The notes under the pieces: generated by a model | What the model was told of the DNA's origin: nothing | The model's input: only the letters and a program-made list of their open reading frames with translations | Databases searched by the model: none | Shown here: one piece after another, positions 41,166 through 50,625 of the stretch | Position numbering within the stretch: the first letter of the stretch is position 1 | How the letters are laid out: each line of letters starts with the position of its first letter | Source of the DNA: Clostridiales bacterium | GTDB taxonomy: Bacteria > Bacillota > Clostridia > Peptostreptococcales > Anaerovoracaceae | DNA length: 64,000 nucleotides | Direction: 5' to 3' | NCBI GenBank assembly: GCA_012841925.1 | Contig: DUTT01000017.1 | Location: forward strand, 62,001 to 126,000 | Program-made: the position numbers and the translations under genes

Positions 41166-41524
41166 GTGAGATCCTCCTCGTTTACAGAACAGAGACCGCG
41201 CCGATGCCTGCGGCAACCGCGCGCAATCCCGTCGCACAGCCGGTATTCGCCGCCTTCGATCGAAAGGATTTTTCCGTCGACAAGCGACTCGGCGAGCTTC
41301 TTTCTCGCTTCGCTGTAAATACCCTGCACCGTTGTCCGCGCAACATTCATCTGAAGCGCGCATTCCTCCTGGGTATAGCCTTCCAGGTCGATCAACCGGA
41401 TGGCTTCGTATTCGTCAACCGTCATGTTGAGGCGCACAGGCACCTCCGCCGCCGAATCGAGCGGGCCGAACGTGCTGCTTTGCGGCAGGCGGCAGACCTG
41501 TCTCCATTTTATCGGCCGTGCCAT
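41162..41524 (-). CDS. DUF134-family helix-turn-helix protein
   Basis: The 120-residue protein starts [21 protein letters not shown], the DUF134 hallmark, with a sigma-70 region 4-like HTH ([48 protein letters not shown]) and a C-terminal Cys/His stretch ([16 protein letters not shown]). DUF134 proteins accompany NifX-like and MinD-type genes and are presumed regulators of the cluster. It is translationally coupled to the NifX-like gene. Confidence 0.88.
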   Translation of the reverse strand: MARPIKWRQVCRLPQSSTFGPLDSAAEVPVRLNMTVDEYEAIRLIDLEGYTQEECALQMNVARTTVQGIYSEARKKLAESLVDGKILSIEGGEYRLCDGIARGCRRHRRGLCSVNEEDLT

Positions 41525-41549
41525 ATGACTTCACCCCGCTTCTCCGACA

Positions 41550-41867
41550 CTACAGTTCTTCCTCCTGCCGATCGATCTCCTCCAGGCGCTTTTCGATTTC
41601 TCCAAGGCGTTCCTGCAGTATAATTTTCTCTTCGATCAGCGCGTCATTTTCTCCCGACGCGAGATCTGCGCCAGGTCCGATTCCGAACCGGCGACCCAGT
41701 CTGCAGTCCAGTTTACGGCACAGACCGTAACGAACCGCAAGGCCCAGGCCAAGGCCGATCCCTACACCCGCAGCGCATCGAACCGCTTTCGATTCCAGAC
41801 ACGTACCGAACCCTCGTCCGGTCATGGGTCCTTTACCAAGCGGACCCGTCCTGTCCCATCCAGGCAT
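41550..41867 (-). CDS. DUF5320-like small Gly/Cys protein with C-terminal coiled coil
   Basis: The start is the ATG of MPGWDRTGPLGKGPMTGRGFGTC behind GGAGGTG. This opening (M-P-x-x-D-x-T-G-P-x-G-x-G-P-M-T-G-R-G) is typical of the DUF5320 family found beside NifX/ORP genes. A central glycine- and leucine-rich segment follows, then a coiled coil (about 75-105). Function unknown; it is the first gene of the cofactor cluster. Confidence 0.8.
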   Translation of the reverse strand: MPGWDRTGPLGKGPMTGRGFGTCLESKAVRCAAGVGIGLGLGLAVRYGLCRKLDCRLGRRFGIGPGADLASGENDALIEEKIILQERLGEIEKRLEEIDRQEEEL

Positions 41868-42087
41868 TCTTTTCACCTCCATCGCTTATTCTTAACGTAC
41901 GGCACACCTTATAAGTTTATGACATATGCCATCTATTATTATACCGCATCCGCGACCGGTGGCAAGAGATATTTCAAGAATGCCGAAAAAAAACGCGTCA
42001 CCATGTGCTGTCTGCTTCGGCCGGGCTTTACGGCCACAGGTCTCCATGATAAGATATTTACACACAAAGTCGAAGGAGGAAAAACCA

Positions 42088-42777
42088 TTGGAAAGATATG
42101 TCGCAACAAGAATCGGACCGGAACTGACGGTCATCGACGATGATTATGTCCGCATATTTCTGATTACGGGCCGAGACCGCGCCCTCCTGTTCGATGCCGG
42201 AAATCCGGACGGCGATCTAAAGAGTTTTGTCGAGGGGCTGACAGATCTGCCGGTGTTTGTCGTTCTGTCGCACGCGCACATCGATCACGTAGGCGCTCTG
42301 GAGCAGTACGGACTCGTTCACATCCACCGGGACGAAGAGCCGTTGCTCCGCAACCACTGCCCGGATCTGCCGGTCGAATATGTGGAAGACGGACAGGTGT
42401 TCGACCTCGGCGGCGAGTGCGTCACGGCTTATCATGTGCCCGGTCACACGCCGGGCGGACTCGTGCTGTACGACGAATCGCGCAAAAGGCTCTACGCAGG
42501 CGACATGCTGTCCGACCTGACGCTGTACATGTACATGGATCACTGCTCCATGGAAGATTTTGTAGCATCCATGGACAAAATGCTGAATCTTCCGTTCGAA
42601 GAAGCGATCACGAGCCACGGGACGCTGTCCATCGGCCGGGAAAGCGCTGAAACGCTGCGTCGGGTCGCGCTCGGTGTGATGGATCAAAGCCTGGAAATCA
42701 AGACGACTCACAAAGAATTTACCGAAGACGAAACCGCCGAAACGGCGCGAATCGGAGATTACTCGATGCACGTATAG
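42088..42777 (+). CDS. MBL-fold metallohydrolase
   Basis: The start is taken as TTG 42088-42090 because AGGAGG lies seven bases before it and the family begins near here (ERYVATRIGPELTVIDDDY). Longer in-frame ATG starts have no ribosome site. The 229-residue protein has the metal motif SHAHIDHVGAL, then YHVPGHTPGGLVLYD, LYAGDMLSD and TSHGTLSIG. It is of the glyoxalase II-like type. Substrate unknown. It sits divergent from the DUF5320 gene and 26 bases before an NTF2-like gene. Confidence 0.85.
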   Translation: MERYVATRIGPELTVIDDDYVRIFLITGRDRALLFDAGNPDGDLKSFVEGLTDLPVFVVLSHAHIDHVGALEQYGLVHIHRDEEPLLRNHCPDLPVEYVEDGQVFDLGGECVTAYHVPGHTPGGLVLYDESRKRLYAGDMLSDLTLYMYMDHCSMEDFVASMDKMLNLPFEEAITSHGTLSIGRESAETLRRVALGVMDQSLEIKTTHKEFTEDETAETARIGDYSMHV

Positions 42778-42803
42778 CGCGCGTGCAATTTAGGAGGAAG
42801 AAA

Positions 42804-43190
42804 ATGTCGGAACAGAAAAAAGCAGCGATCGAACAGGTCATCGCAAAGTATTTCGATGCGAGCTATAACGGAAGCGGCGAAGGGATGATCGAGGTGTTTC
42901 ATCCGGCGGCGCACATCTACGGCCTCCGGGACAGCGGTGCGCTCATCGACTGGCCGATTGAGGAATTTGCAGAGCTGGTTGCAGAGGATGATCCGCCCGC
43001 AAAAAGCGGACAGCCGCGCGAAGATGAGATTCTTGCCATCCGGTTTACCGGGGAGCACGAAGCGGCTGCCTTTGTAACGCTGCGCATCGGGCAGACGCGC
43101 TACACCGACGTGCTGAACTTTATTGAATTCGAAGGACGCTGGCAGGTCATCGCTAAAATGCTCGCAGCCGCTGCAGTAACCGCAGAATAA
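42804..43190 (+). CDS. NTF2-like (SnoaL/lumazine-binding type) protein
   Basis: The start is the ATG behind AGGAGG (MSEQKKAAIEQVIAKYFDASYNG). The 128-residue protein follows the NTF2-like pattern: an N-terminal helix, a short FHPAAHIYGL segment, and a beta-rich C-terminal half (AAFVTLRIGQTRYTDVLNFIEFEGRWQVIAKMLA). Such proteins are small enzymes or ligand binders. It is probably co-transcribed with the MBL hydrolase. No catalytic role can be assigned. Confidence 0.8.
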   Translation: MSEQKKAAIEQVIAKYFDASYNGSGEGMIEVFHPAAHIYGLRDSGALIDWPIEEFAELVAEDDPPAKSGQPREDEILAIRFTGEHEAAAFVTLRIGQTRYTDVLNFIEFEGRWQVIAKMLAAAAVTAE

Positions 43191-43205
43191 ACTCCGCGAA
43201 CGGGT

Positions 43206-44804
43206 TTATATTCCGCTCCCTTCGCGGCGCCACACGATCTGCCCGTCCACAACGGTCATCACTGTCCTGATGTCCTTGATTTCGTCATCCGGCACTGTGA
43301 GAATATCCCGTTCGGTCACGATTAGGTCGGCCAGCTTCCCGACTTCGAGCGTGCCTTTTTTGCTCTCCTCAAACGAAGCGAATGCGCTGTCGATTGTGAA
43401 CAGCCGCAGCGCTTCAGAGCGACTGAGGCGGTCTTCGGGGATGAATCCCTCCGGTGGCTGACCCTGAAGGTCCTGTCTGAGCACAGCCGAATGGATGTTG
43501 TGATAGGGATTGAAGTATTCGACCGGTGCATCGGATCCGCCGCTTACGTGCACACCCTGCTCCTGCAACGCTTTGATTAAATACGATTTGAAAGCCCTGT
43601 CCCCGACGCGGTGATGGAGCATTTTAAGATCGTTGTTAAAGAAAATCGGCTGGACATACACCATCACATTTTGCCTCGACAGCTTCCGCATAATGTCTTC
43701 TGTAAGGATATGCCCGTGTACGATGCCGTGGCGCGCATTGTCCCTCCGGTGACGCTGCCGGGCGTTTTCAAAGCTTGCAAGGACCATTTCGATGGCCCTG
43801 TCGCCGATGGCGTGCACAGCGATTTGCATGCCGTTTTTATGGGCATATTCGATAAACGCATCCAGCTCATCCTGGGGATACATGGCCACTCCGCAATTCG
43901 AGGGATCGTCTGCATAAGGCTCTGACAACAGCGCGGTACGGGCTCCCAGCCCGCCGTCCTGGAAAAGTTTTAACGGCCCGACTTTAAAAAAGTCACTGCC
44001 TGTGCCGGTCCTGTAGCCCATGCCGATGAGCTGCGCAAGCCCGTCCCGGTCGAGCGAACACTGCTCGTACACGCGCACGGTCAACCGGCCTTCGCGGTCG
44101 AGCTCTTCGTAGGCGTTAAGAATTTTAAGATAATCGACATCCGGGAACGAATGAAAGTCGTCGCTTTGAACCGAAGTAACTCCATGTTGCGTCAGTTCTG
44201 CACTTGTCTGTACGATCATATCTTTAATCTCATCCAGACCGGGCGAATCGATGTAGCGACGCGGGTATTGCATCGCATCTTCTTTAAATATACCTCTTGC
44301 AAGTTCCACGTTTCGATGAGTCTGCACATCCGCATCCATCATGTCGATCGCTTTTGTATTGCACACCGCCATGTGTCCGCACGTCCGCACGAACATGATG
44401 GGGTGTCTGTCGGAAATCGCATCGAGATCCTCGCGTGTAAAGAAACGCTTTTCCGCAAGGGACTCCTGATTCCATCCACTGCCCAGCACCCATCGGCCTT
44501 CTTCGATATTCTGACTCCGGATGGTGCGCTTTACATCTTGAATCACTTCGTCGATCGAGCCATACTTACACAAATCAATTTGCTTTTTTGCGTACGCGTA
44601 CCCCAGAAGGTGCATATGGCTGTCGTTGAATCCCGGCAGTACAAGATGCCCCTTCAGGTCGATGACCGTCTCATACCGATCCTTCAGCGCTTCCTCGCTT
44701 CGCCCCAGGAAGTCAATTCGATTCCCGACAATCCCGATTGATTCGTAATAGCGATCCTGCGCATCCAGCGATGCGATTTTCCCATTGAATAACAGTATGC
44801 TCAT
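43206..44804 (-). CDS. Amidohydrolase family protein (YtcJ-like)
   Basis: The 532-residue protein has an N-terminal beta-sandwich (MSILLFNGKIASLDAQDRYYESIGIVGNRI), the metal motif HMHLLGYA, QIAVHAIGDRAIE, YVQPIFFNNDLKMLHHRVGDR and SGGSDAPVEYFNPYHNIHSAV, and ends ADLIVTERDILTVPDDEIKDIRTVMTVVDGQIVW. It matches the amidohydrolase_3/YtcJ group, metal-dependent hydrolases with unclear substrates. It converges on the NTF2-like gene with 15 bases between. Confidence 0.88.
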   Translation of the reverse strand: MSILLFNGKIASLDAQDRYYESIGIVGNRIDFLGRSEEALKDRYETVIDLKGHLVLPGFNDSHMHLLGYAYAKKQIDLCKYGSIDEVIQDVKRTIRSQNIEEGRWVLGSGWNQESLAEKRFFTREDLDAISDRHPIMFVRTCGHMAVCNTKAIDMMDADVQTHRNVELARGIFKEDAMQYPRRYIDSPGLDEIKDMIVQTSAELTQHGVTSVQSDDFHSFPDVDYLKILNAYEELDREGRLTVRVYEQCSLDRDGLAQLIGMGYRTGTGSDFFKVGPLKLFQDGGLGARTALLSEPYADDPSNCGVAMYPQDELDAFIEYAHKNGMQIAVHAIGDRAIEMVLASFENARQRHRRDNARHGIVHGHILTEDIMRKLSRQNVMVYVQPIFFNNDLKMLHHRVGDRAFKSYLIKALQEQGVHVSGGSDAPVEYFNPYHNIHSAVLRQDLQGQPPEGFIPEDRLSRSEALRLFTIDSAFASFEESKKGTLEVGKLADLIVTERDILTVPDDEIKDIRTVMTVVDGQIVWRREGSGI

Positions 44805-44972
44805 CGGTCACCCCTCCTTCTCACTACCTTACATCGCTCATAAGATTTGTCAATTATTTTTACACTGTAGTGCATCTGCGGCGGCAAATACTTCCTTCTC
44901 CTTTTGACTATCAATCCCTTTTCCATTATGATTCAGTGTGATGGTCAAAAACTCATTTGCAGGGGGACGGGC

Positions 44973-46637
44973 ATGATAACAGAATATATCAACGACATAA
45001 AACGCGAATTCAACGGGTACGGAAAAACCGGACTGTCCAAAGATTTGATGGCGGGGCTCACCGTCGCCGCAGTGGCCCTTCCGCTGGCGCTGGCGTTCGG
45101 TGTCAGCTCGGGAGCTACAGCCGCTTCCGGACTCATCACGGCGATCATCGCAGGCCTGCTCATCGGGGCGCTCTCAGGCGCTTCGTTTCAAATTTCGGGG
45201 CCGACGGGCGCCATGACCGCTATCCTGATACTTCTGGTGAGCAAGCACGGGCTCAACGGGATGTTCATCGCTACGTTTTTAGCAGGCCTGATGTTGATAC
45301 TGGCCGGCGTTTTAAAGCTCGGTCGCATCATTTCCTATATCCCCTCTTCTGTCATCACCGGCTTTACATCGGGCATCGCTGTAATCATCGCCCTCGGCCA
45401 GCTGGACAACTTGTTCGGCGTGTCGTCGAAAGGGGACCACGCACTCGTCAAACTGATGTCTTATGCGACCGACGGTTTTCATCCTCACTTGCCGACGCTT
45501 GCAATCGGACTCTTTGTAGTTGCGGTGATGGCTCTCTGGCCCGCGCGGTGGAACGCAACGTTTCCTTCGTCTCTTGCCAGCCTCATCCTCGTGCTTATTC
45601 TCAATCGGTTTTTGCAGCTCGACACACCGCTCGTGGGGGCGATTCCCAAAACGCTGTTTCTGGCAGACCGCCTTACACTTGCATCCCTGTCACCGGGCGA
45701 CTTCGGCACATTTATGATGCCGGCTCTCAGCATCGCAGCGCTTGCGATGATCGAAAGCCTCCTGTGCGGCGCCGCTGCGGGGAAGATGAAGAACGAGGTG
45801 CTGAGCGCCGATCGGGAGCTTGTCGCTCAGGGAATCGGCAATGTCGTAATCCCGTTTTTCGGTGGCGTACCCGCCACTGCAGCCATCGCACGGACAAGCG
45901 TCGTCATCAAGTCCGGCGGAGTAACGAGGCTTGCAGGCATCATCCACTCCGTCGTGCTGCTTCTGTCCATGTTCCTGCTCGCTCCCGTCATGTCTGCCAT
46001 TCCGCTTTCCGCGCTGTCGGGCGTGTTAATCGTCACCGCCTGGAGAATGAACGACTGGGAGAACATCCGCTTTATTTTCGGACACCGGTTTAAATCAGGC
46101 ATTGCAAAATTCGCTGTCACTCTCTGCGCAACCGTCGTGCTCGACCTGACGCAGGCCATCGTCGCAGGGGTTTTATTTTCCACGGTTCTCTTCGTCGCCC
46201 GCCTTACGGATCTCGATGTCGACATCCGCGAAGTCGATCGAAAAAGGCTTGAAGAAATCGGCATTCATCTTACCGATGACCCGTGCCATATCCGCGTCGC
46301 TTATCTGACGGGCACCATTTTCTTCGCTTCGGTGGACAAGCTGAAAGCGCAGCTTTCGGATCTGGACCGCGCATCCGTCCTGATTTTGTCCATGCGGGGG
46401 GTTCCGGTCATCGATCTTTCGGGCATCCAGGCACTCAACGAACTGATTCGGGAGCTGCAGCAATCGGGAACCACTGTGCTGCTGACGAGCGTGCAGCCGA
46501 AAGTCATGGCAAATCTGATCCGCGGCGGCATAGGAGAGCTCATCGACGAGCGCTGCGTGTTCAGCAGCGCAGAACACGCGATCGTTTACGCTCACGAGCA
46601 GCACCCGGACTGCATAGAGCCGGAAGCCGCTATATAG
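44973..46637 (+). CDS. SulP-family anion transporter with STAS domain
   Basis: The start is the ATG of MITEYINDIKREFNGYG behind GGGGA. The 554-residue protein has about 12 membrane helices (about 25-410) with KDLMAGLTVAAVALPLALAFG and GASFQISGPTGAMTAIL typical of SulP. A C-terminal STAS domain (about 440-545, ILSMRGVPVIDLSGIQALNELIRELQQSG) follows. SulP proteins carry sulfate, bicarbonate or dicarboxylates; the substrate is not evident. Its end overlaps the convergent UDG-like gene by eight bases. Confidence 0.93.
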   Translation: MITEYINDIKREFNGYGKTGLSKDLMAGLTVAAVALPLALAFGVSSGATAASGLITAIIAGLLIGALSGASFQISGPTGAMTAILILLVSKHGLNGMFIATFLAGLMLILAGVLKLGRIISYIPSSVITGFTSGIAVIIALGQLDNLFGVSSKGDHALVKLMSYATDGFHPHLPTLAIGLFVVAVMALWPARWNATFPSSLASLILVLILNRFLQLDTPLVGAIPKTLFLADRLTLASLSPGDFGTFMMPALSIAALAMIESLLCGAAAGKMKNEVLSADRELVAQGIGNVVIPFFGGVPATAAIARTSVVIKSGGVTRLAGIIHSVVLLLSMFLLAPVMSAIPLSALSGVLIVTAWRMNDWENIRFIFGHRFKSGIAKFAVTLCATVVLDLTQAIVAGVLFSTVLFVARLTDLDVDIREVDRKRLEEIGIHLTDDPCHIRVAYLTGTIFFASVDKLKAQLSDLDRASVLILSMRGVPVIDLSGIQALNELIRELQQSGTTVLLTSVQPKVMANLIRGGIGELIDERCVFSSAEHAIVYAHEQHPDCIEPEAAI

Positions 46638-47217
46638 GCTTTACACTGCCCGCTACGACCGATTTGAGCACCGGCAGCACATCGCTTTCGAACCAGGCAT
46701 TCTTCTTCATCCAGCGCTGATTCAGCGGAGAGGGATGCACGAGCGGAAAATACTCCGGCAGATAGTCCTTAAAATTTCGCACGGTCTCAGTCAGATTCTC
46801 TGCACGTCGATCTCTCAGGTAAAACTCCTGCGCATAGCGCCCGACGAGCAGTATCGTTTCGAGATCCGGCATCGCTTCCAGCAGCCGGGGGTGCCACTTG
46901 TCTGCAAATCCTTTTCTCGGAGGCGCATCGCCGCTTTTTCCTTTCCCGGGGTAGTAAAAATCCATCGGGAGCTGGGCGATGAGGCCCGAATCGTAAAACG
47001 TTTCGCGGGATATCCCCATCCATTCGCGCAGCCGGTCGCCGCTCGCATCGTTCCACACGAGCCTGGTTTCTTCTGCGATGCGGCCCGGCGCCTGACCGAC
47101 GATGGCGATACGAGCCTGTTTCGATACGGTGTAAAGAGGCGGGATTTCCCGCGCCGTATACTTCATATTCATGGGGTCAGCCATGATCTCCCGCTCGATT
47201 TTTTCAAAGACCGTCAT
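46630..47217 (-). CDS. Uracil-DNA glycosylase family protein
   Basis: The start is the ATG of MTVFEKIEREIMADPMNM, eight bases after AGGAG. The 195-residue product has the UDG-superfamily motifs IAIVGQAPGRIAEE (water-activating loop) and VHPSPLNQRW (minor-groove loop). It has no Cys residues for an Fe-S cluster, so it is not a classical family 4 enzyme. It probably removes a damaged or deaminated base, but activity is inferred from fold motifs. Confidence 0.85.
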   Translation of the reverse strand: MTVFEKIEREIMADPMNMKYTAREIPPLYTVSKQARIAIVGQAPGRIAEETRLVWNDASGDRLREWMGISRETFYDSGLIAQLPMDFYYPGKGKSGDAPPRKGFADKWHPRLLEAMPDLETILLVGRYAQEFYLRDRRAENLTETVRNFKDYLPEYFPLVHPSPLNQRWMKKNAWFESDVLPVLKSVVAGSVKPI

Positions 47218-47311
47218 GACGCTTACTCCTTTCGAATCGACAGCAGGATACGCGCAGCGCACCGCGTTTCCAATGCCCGCGGGCGCAGCGATCCGTTTCG
47301 TCGACTCTGCC

Positions 47312-48451
47312 CTATTTTAACACATTTGCGGAATTCAGCAGCAACGCATTGTAGATAAAGAGAACATCCTGATCGACAAAGTCAACGTACTCGCCGACCA
47401 GCTCGCTGCGGATGTAGCGGATGTCGACGAGCGTCACGCGACTATATGCCTCGAGAAGCAGCGGGATGAGACTGCTCGCAAACGAGTCGCGGAACACGAC
47501 GAGCTCGCAATCCGTACGAGCTTCCGGATTTTCGACGACGAGGAGCGCCGCCGCACCGGACAGATATACATCGTAGGGATCCCTGCCGCTCAGCTTCTCC
47601 ACGTCGTAGACCGGTGCAAACGCGTCGGTTTCCACGTTGAATACGCGGCTGTACCCAGTCGCTGCGTTTTCGGCATAGACTACGCGATCGGGAATAAGTC
47701 GAAGGGCCGACTGCCCGTAGTATGCGCCCAGGAGCAGTTCGTCCGCCTCCGTTAGAACGTACGCTTCCGGTGAAGCGGTGCCTGTGCCGAGCGCCTGCCC
47801 GATGCGCCCGGCCACGTCCCACAGTCGTTCCTGACGCCAGTGAATGTCGGTTCGGTAGAAGTCTTCGATGGTCAGCGAATCCGCGATGTCGATGTACTCC
47901 GCATACGGCATACCGTCTTCAATCATCGAAAACAGCCGGTCGTAGTCCATCGACGGATAGTCCATGCGGGCGCCGAGGTAGTAGTGCTTGTCCGGGATGA
48001 CCGCTGCGTATACGTTCGTCTGCGTTCCCTCCAGGTACGCATCGTACAGCCACTGGAAGCGATTGAGGGCTGTCTGCACGGACTTATCGTTCAGCGGATA
48101 ATCAAGCTTGGCCGCGATTCCGTCTTCGATGTAGATGTCGTTGTTGTCTTTGTACCCGAGCAGGTGATAACGAACCGACGCTTTGAGCGACCGGAATCCA
48201 AACCGGGCGGGAAACTGATCTTTGGCATACTCCTCGAACCCGTCCATAAACGTCCCGGCAAGGACCGAACGCACGCTCAGCGCCGGTCTCTGCGCAAGCG
48301 TCCGGCGCTCTTCGAGCGAGATGCTTCCCGGCGCCTTGATCCAGGCGAACAGAGCGAGCAGCAGCCAAAGGCCGCAGACGAGCGCGACGATCGCTCTGTC
48401 TGCCTTAACAGTACCTGTCTCCTGATTTTCCGCAATGTCTGTTCGCTTCAT
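47312..48451 (-). CDS. AlgJ/AlgX-like (DHHW-type) SGNH acetylation protein
   Basis: The 379-residue protein has one N-terminal membrane helix (about 21-40) and an extracellular SGNH-like domain. AYVAVIPDKHYYL-type and DFYRTDIHWRQERL segments match AlgX/AlgJ, where TD-x-HW holds the catalytic Asp and His; the Ser may lie in VVFRDSFASSLIPLLLEAYSR. It is next to an AlgI-like MBOAT. Such pairs O-acetylate polysaccharide outside the cell: AlgI brings acetyl groups across and AlgJ/X transfers them. The glycan is unknown. Confidence 0.88.
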   Translation of the reverse strand: MKRTDIAENQETGTVKADRAIVALVCGLWLLLALFAWIKAPGSISLEERRTLAQRPALSVRSVLAGTFMDGFEEYAKDQFPARFGFRSLKASVRYHLLGYKDNNDIYIEDGIAAKLDYPLNDKSVQTALNRFQWLYDAYLEGTQTNVYAAVIPDKHYYLGARMDYPSMDYDRLFSMIEDGMPYAEYIDIADSLTIEDFYRTDIHWRQERLWDVAGRIGQALGTGTASPEAYVLTEADELLLGAYYGQSALRLIPDRVVYAENAATGYSRVFNVETDAFAPVYDVEKLSGRDPYDVYLSGAAALLVVENPEARTDCELVVFRDSFASSLIPLLLEAYSRVTLVDIRYIRSELVGEYVDFVDQDVLFIYNALLLNSANVLK

Positions 48452-48492
48452 CCTTTAAACACTCTTTCGGTTGGCGTGACTACACTCATCCC

Positions 48493-49896
48493 CTAAAATC
48501 TGAAATATAAAAATGGATTGAACGATGAATCCACGAGGTAGGCCGTGACCGCCAGAAGCAAGACAATCGCGACGACGGGCTCAGCCAGCCCCAGCGTGCG
48601 CTGCCCGATCCGGCCTGTGCGCAGGCGTTCGGCGACATGCTTTGGCCAGGGCGTGCTTCCTATGGCCGCGAGCAAAAACGTTACTGCGTAGCTGCGCAGG
48701 TAATACAACGACACCGTATCGGTGAGCGGAATGCCGCCCGCTCCAGCCATCAGTCCGAGCCTTCGAACCGCTTCGGTCAGACTGGGCGCATCGAACAGCA
48801 CGAAGCTGACACCGACAATGATGAGCACGTAAGCGTGAGACAAAATCCCGGGCGCCGCCGCAAGCCGCTGGCCGATCCAAAACTTCTCAAGAACCAAAAA
48901 GACGGCAAACAGCAAGCCCCACAAAACAAAGTTCCAAGCCGCCCCGTGCCAGAGACCCGTCAGCATCCAGACTGCGAATATGTTGAACAACCAGCGACGG
49001 TTCGTCACCCGGTTGCCTCCGAGCGGTATGTAGAGGTAATCGCGAAACCACGAGCCGAGCGATATGTGCCACCGCCGCCAGAATTCCGTAATGCTTTTGG
49101 AGACAAGCGGGTAGTTGAAATTTTCCATGTAGTCAAAGCCCAGCATGCGCCCCAGGCCGATAGCCATATCGCTGTACCCGGAAAAGTCAAAGTAAATCTG
49201 CAGCGTAAAGGCTGCTGCATACATCCATGCAAACAGCACTGTTTCGTTCTGCGTCTCCCCAAACAGCGCGCTCAGCTCTCCGAGCGAGTTGGCGATGAGC
49301 ACCTTTTTCGAGAGGCCGATCATCAGACGGCCGAGGCCGAGACGCATCCGGCGGACGCTGTGCGTTCGGGATTCGAGTGCAGCCGCCACATCGGCGTAGC
49401 GCACGATCGGTCCTGCGATCAGCTGCGGGAACAGCGCAATGTACGTCGCCAGATTGACGAGACTCCTCTGCGCTTTAACATCCCCCCGATATACATCTAT
49501 GGTATAGCTGAGAATCTGAAATGTGTAGAAGCTGATGCCGATCGGCAGCGAAATGCGCAGCAGCGGTACGGAAAGCCCCGTGACTGCGTTGAAGTTGGCG
49601 ATAAAAAAATCCATGTATTTGAAATAGCCCAGCAGGCCGAGCGAAAAAGCGACGGAGGCGGCCAGCCAGGCCTTCGCCTGTGTTTCGTGACGGTGTTTTT
49701 CGATTATCAGCCCGAACGCATACTGAACCGCTACGGACAGCAGCATAATCGCTACGTACTTCGGCTCACCCCAGCCGTAAAACAACAGGGACGCAAAAAG
49801 AAGCACAAGGTTCTTGCGCTTCTTCGGCGTCAAAAAATAAACAGTCAATGTCACCGGCAGGAAGTAGTACAAAAATGTGATGCTCGAAAACAGCAT
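48493..49896 (-). CDS. MBOAT-family O-acyltransferase (AlgI-like)
   Basis: The start is the ATG of MLFSSITFLYYFLPVTLTVYFL behind AGGGGAAG. The 467-residue protein has about ten to twelve membrane helices, WRRWHISLGSWFRDYLYIPLGGNR and the catalytic His in LTGLWHGAAWNFVLWG, both characteristic of AlgI/DltB-like MBOAT proteins. It transfers acetyl groups for surface polysaccharide modification with the AlgJ-like gene, which starts 41 bases downstream. Confidence 0.93.
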   Translation of the reverse strand: MLFSSITFLYYFLPVTLTVYFLTPKKRKNLVLLFASLLFYGWGEPKYVAIMLLSVAVQYAFGLIIEKHRHETQAKAWLAASVAFSLGLLGYFKYMDFFIANFNAVTGLSVPLLRISLPIGISFYTFQILSYTIDVYRGDVKAQRSLVNLATYIALFPQLIAGPIVRYADVAAALESRTHSVRRMRLGLGRLMIGLSKKVLIANSLGELSALFGETQNETVLFAWMYAAAFTLQIYFDFSGYSDMAIGLGRMLGFDYMENFNYPLVSKSITEFWRRWHISLGSWFRDYLYIPLGGNRVTNRRWLFNIFAVWMLTGLWHGAAWNFVLWGLLFAVFLVLEKFWIGQRLAAAPGILSHAYVLIIVGVSFVLFDAPSLTEAVRRLGLMAGAGGIPLTDTVSLYYLRSYAVTFLLAAIGSTPWPKHVAERLRTGRIGQRTLGLAEPVVAIVLLLAVTAYLVDSSFNPFLYFRF

Positions 49897-49942
49897 GTAT
49901 CTTCCCCTATCGACCTGACCGCAAGGCAATCAGGCTCCTGCG

Positions 49943-50452
49943 CTACAGTGTGACGTCAGGTTCCCCGCCGAGCACCTGGATAAACGCATCCACCAGATCC
50001 TGAGACGTGACTGCATCGCTCAACTCCGACGAAACCATCGCGAGCATCACGATGTCGCCGCGCGCGACCACCTGCAGGTCATCCGCACCGACGCAGATCC
50101 ACTTCCACGGATCGATGCCTTCCTTCATGGCCTGAGCGATGTCTTTTGCCGCCGCGCCTTCGCTTGTGCGCACGAGCACCAGCGAGTACGCCTGCGATCC
50201 GATCATGGCCTCAGACACAGCGATTTCCGAAATATCGGAAGCTTCGCTCAGCCCCGTATACGCTTGAACGGCATCCGAATCCTCCAAATCGACTTCGATG
50301 TCTCCCACGGCAATGCCCGGATCTTTGATTTCGTACATCTTTTCGATGATTGAAGCGAGCGTCCCGTCGTACTCCCCGCCGCCTCCGCTCTGACATCCGC
50401 TCAAAGCGAGCAGCAGAACAAGCGCCAATGCAATTATGATATTTCTCTTCAT
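49943..50452 (-). CDS. DUF4358-type lipoprotein
   Basis: The start is the ATG behind GGAGGAAAAC (MKRNIIIALALVLLLALSGC); Cys20 is the lipid anchor. The 169-residue protein has a Gly linker and a domain with VLVRTSEGAAAKDIAQAMKEGIDPWKWICVGADDLQVVARGDIVMLAM that matches the DUF4358 pattern seen in Clostridia next to MBOAT/AlgJ genes. It is upstream of, and probably co-transcribed with, the acetylation pair. Function unknown. Confidence 0.82.
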   Translation of the reverse strand: MKRNIIIALALVLLLALSGCQSGGGGEYDGTLASIIEKMYEIKDPGIAVGDIEVDLEDSDAVQAYTGLSEASDISEIAVSEAMIGSQAYSLVLVRTSEGAAAKDIAQAMKEGIDPWKWICVGADDLQVVARGDIVMLAMVSSELSDAVTSQDLVDAFIQVLGGEPDVTL

Positions 50453-50525
50453 GTTTTCCTCCAATTTTATCGTATGAGCGGGTACCGTGTACCCATTTTG
50501 AAAATATAGCACACAAAGACCCCGC

Positions 50526-50554
50526 TTGCAACGAAGATACGGCTTTCGTATACT
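50526..50554 (+). promoter_or_regulatory. Promoter of the barnase-like gene
   Basis: TTGCAA (50526-50531), a 17-base spacer and TATACT (50549-50554) lie about 70 bases before the start codon. Confidence 0.65.
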
Positions 50555-50625
50555 GTATGTGATATGCGCACAAACCGCATGCGGCAGACAGCTGGAATGC
50601 GCGCGGGATACGGGAGAAATCGACG

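Noticed and set aside
37831..41867. Nitrogenase cofactor genes
   Set aside because: NifX-like and Mrp proteins are present but no nifH, D, K, B or E; the set fits ORP-type loci instead.
48637..49953. Plus-strand open frame of 438 codons opposite the MBOAT gene
   Set aside because: Antisense shadow; the MBOAT reading has membrane helices and a catalytic His.
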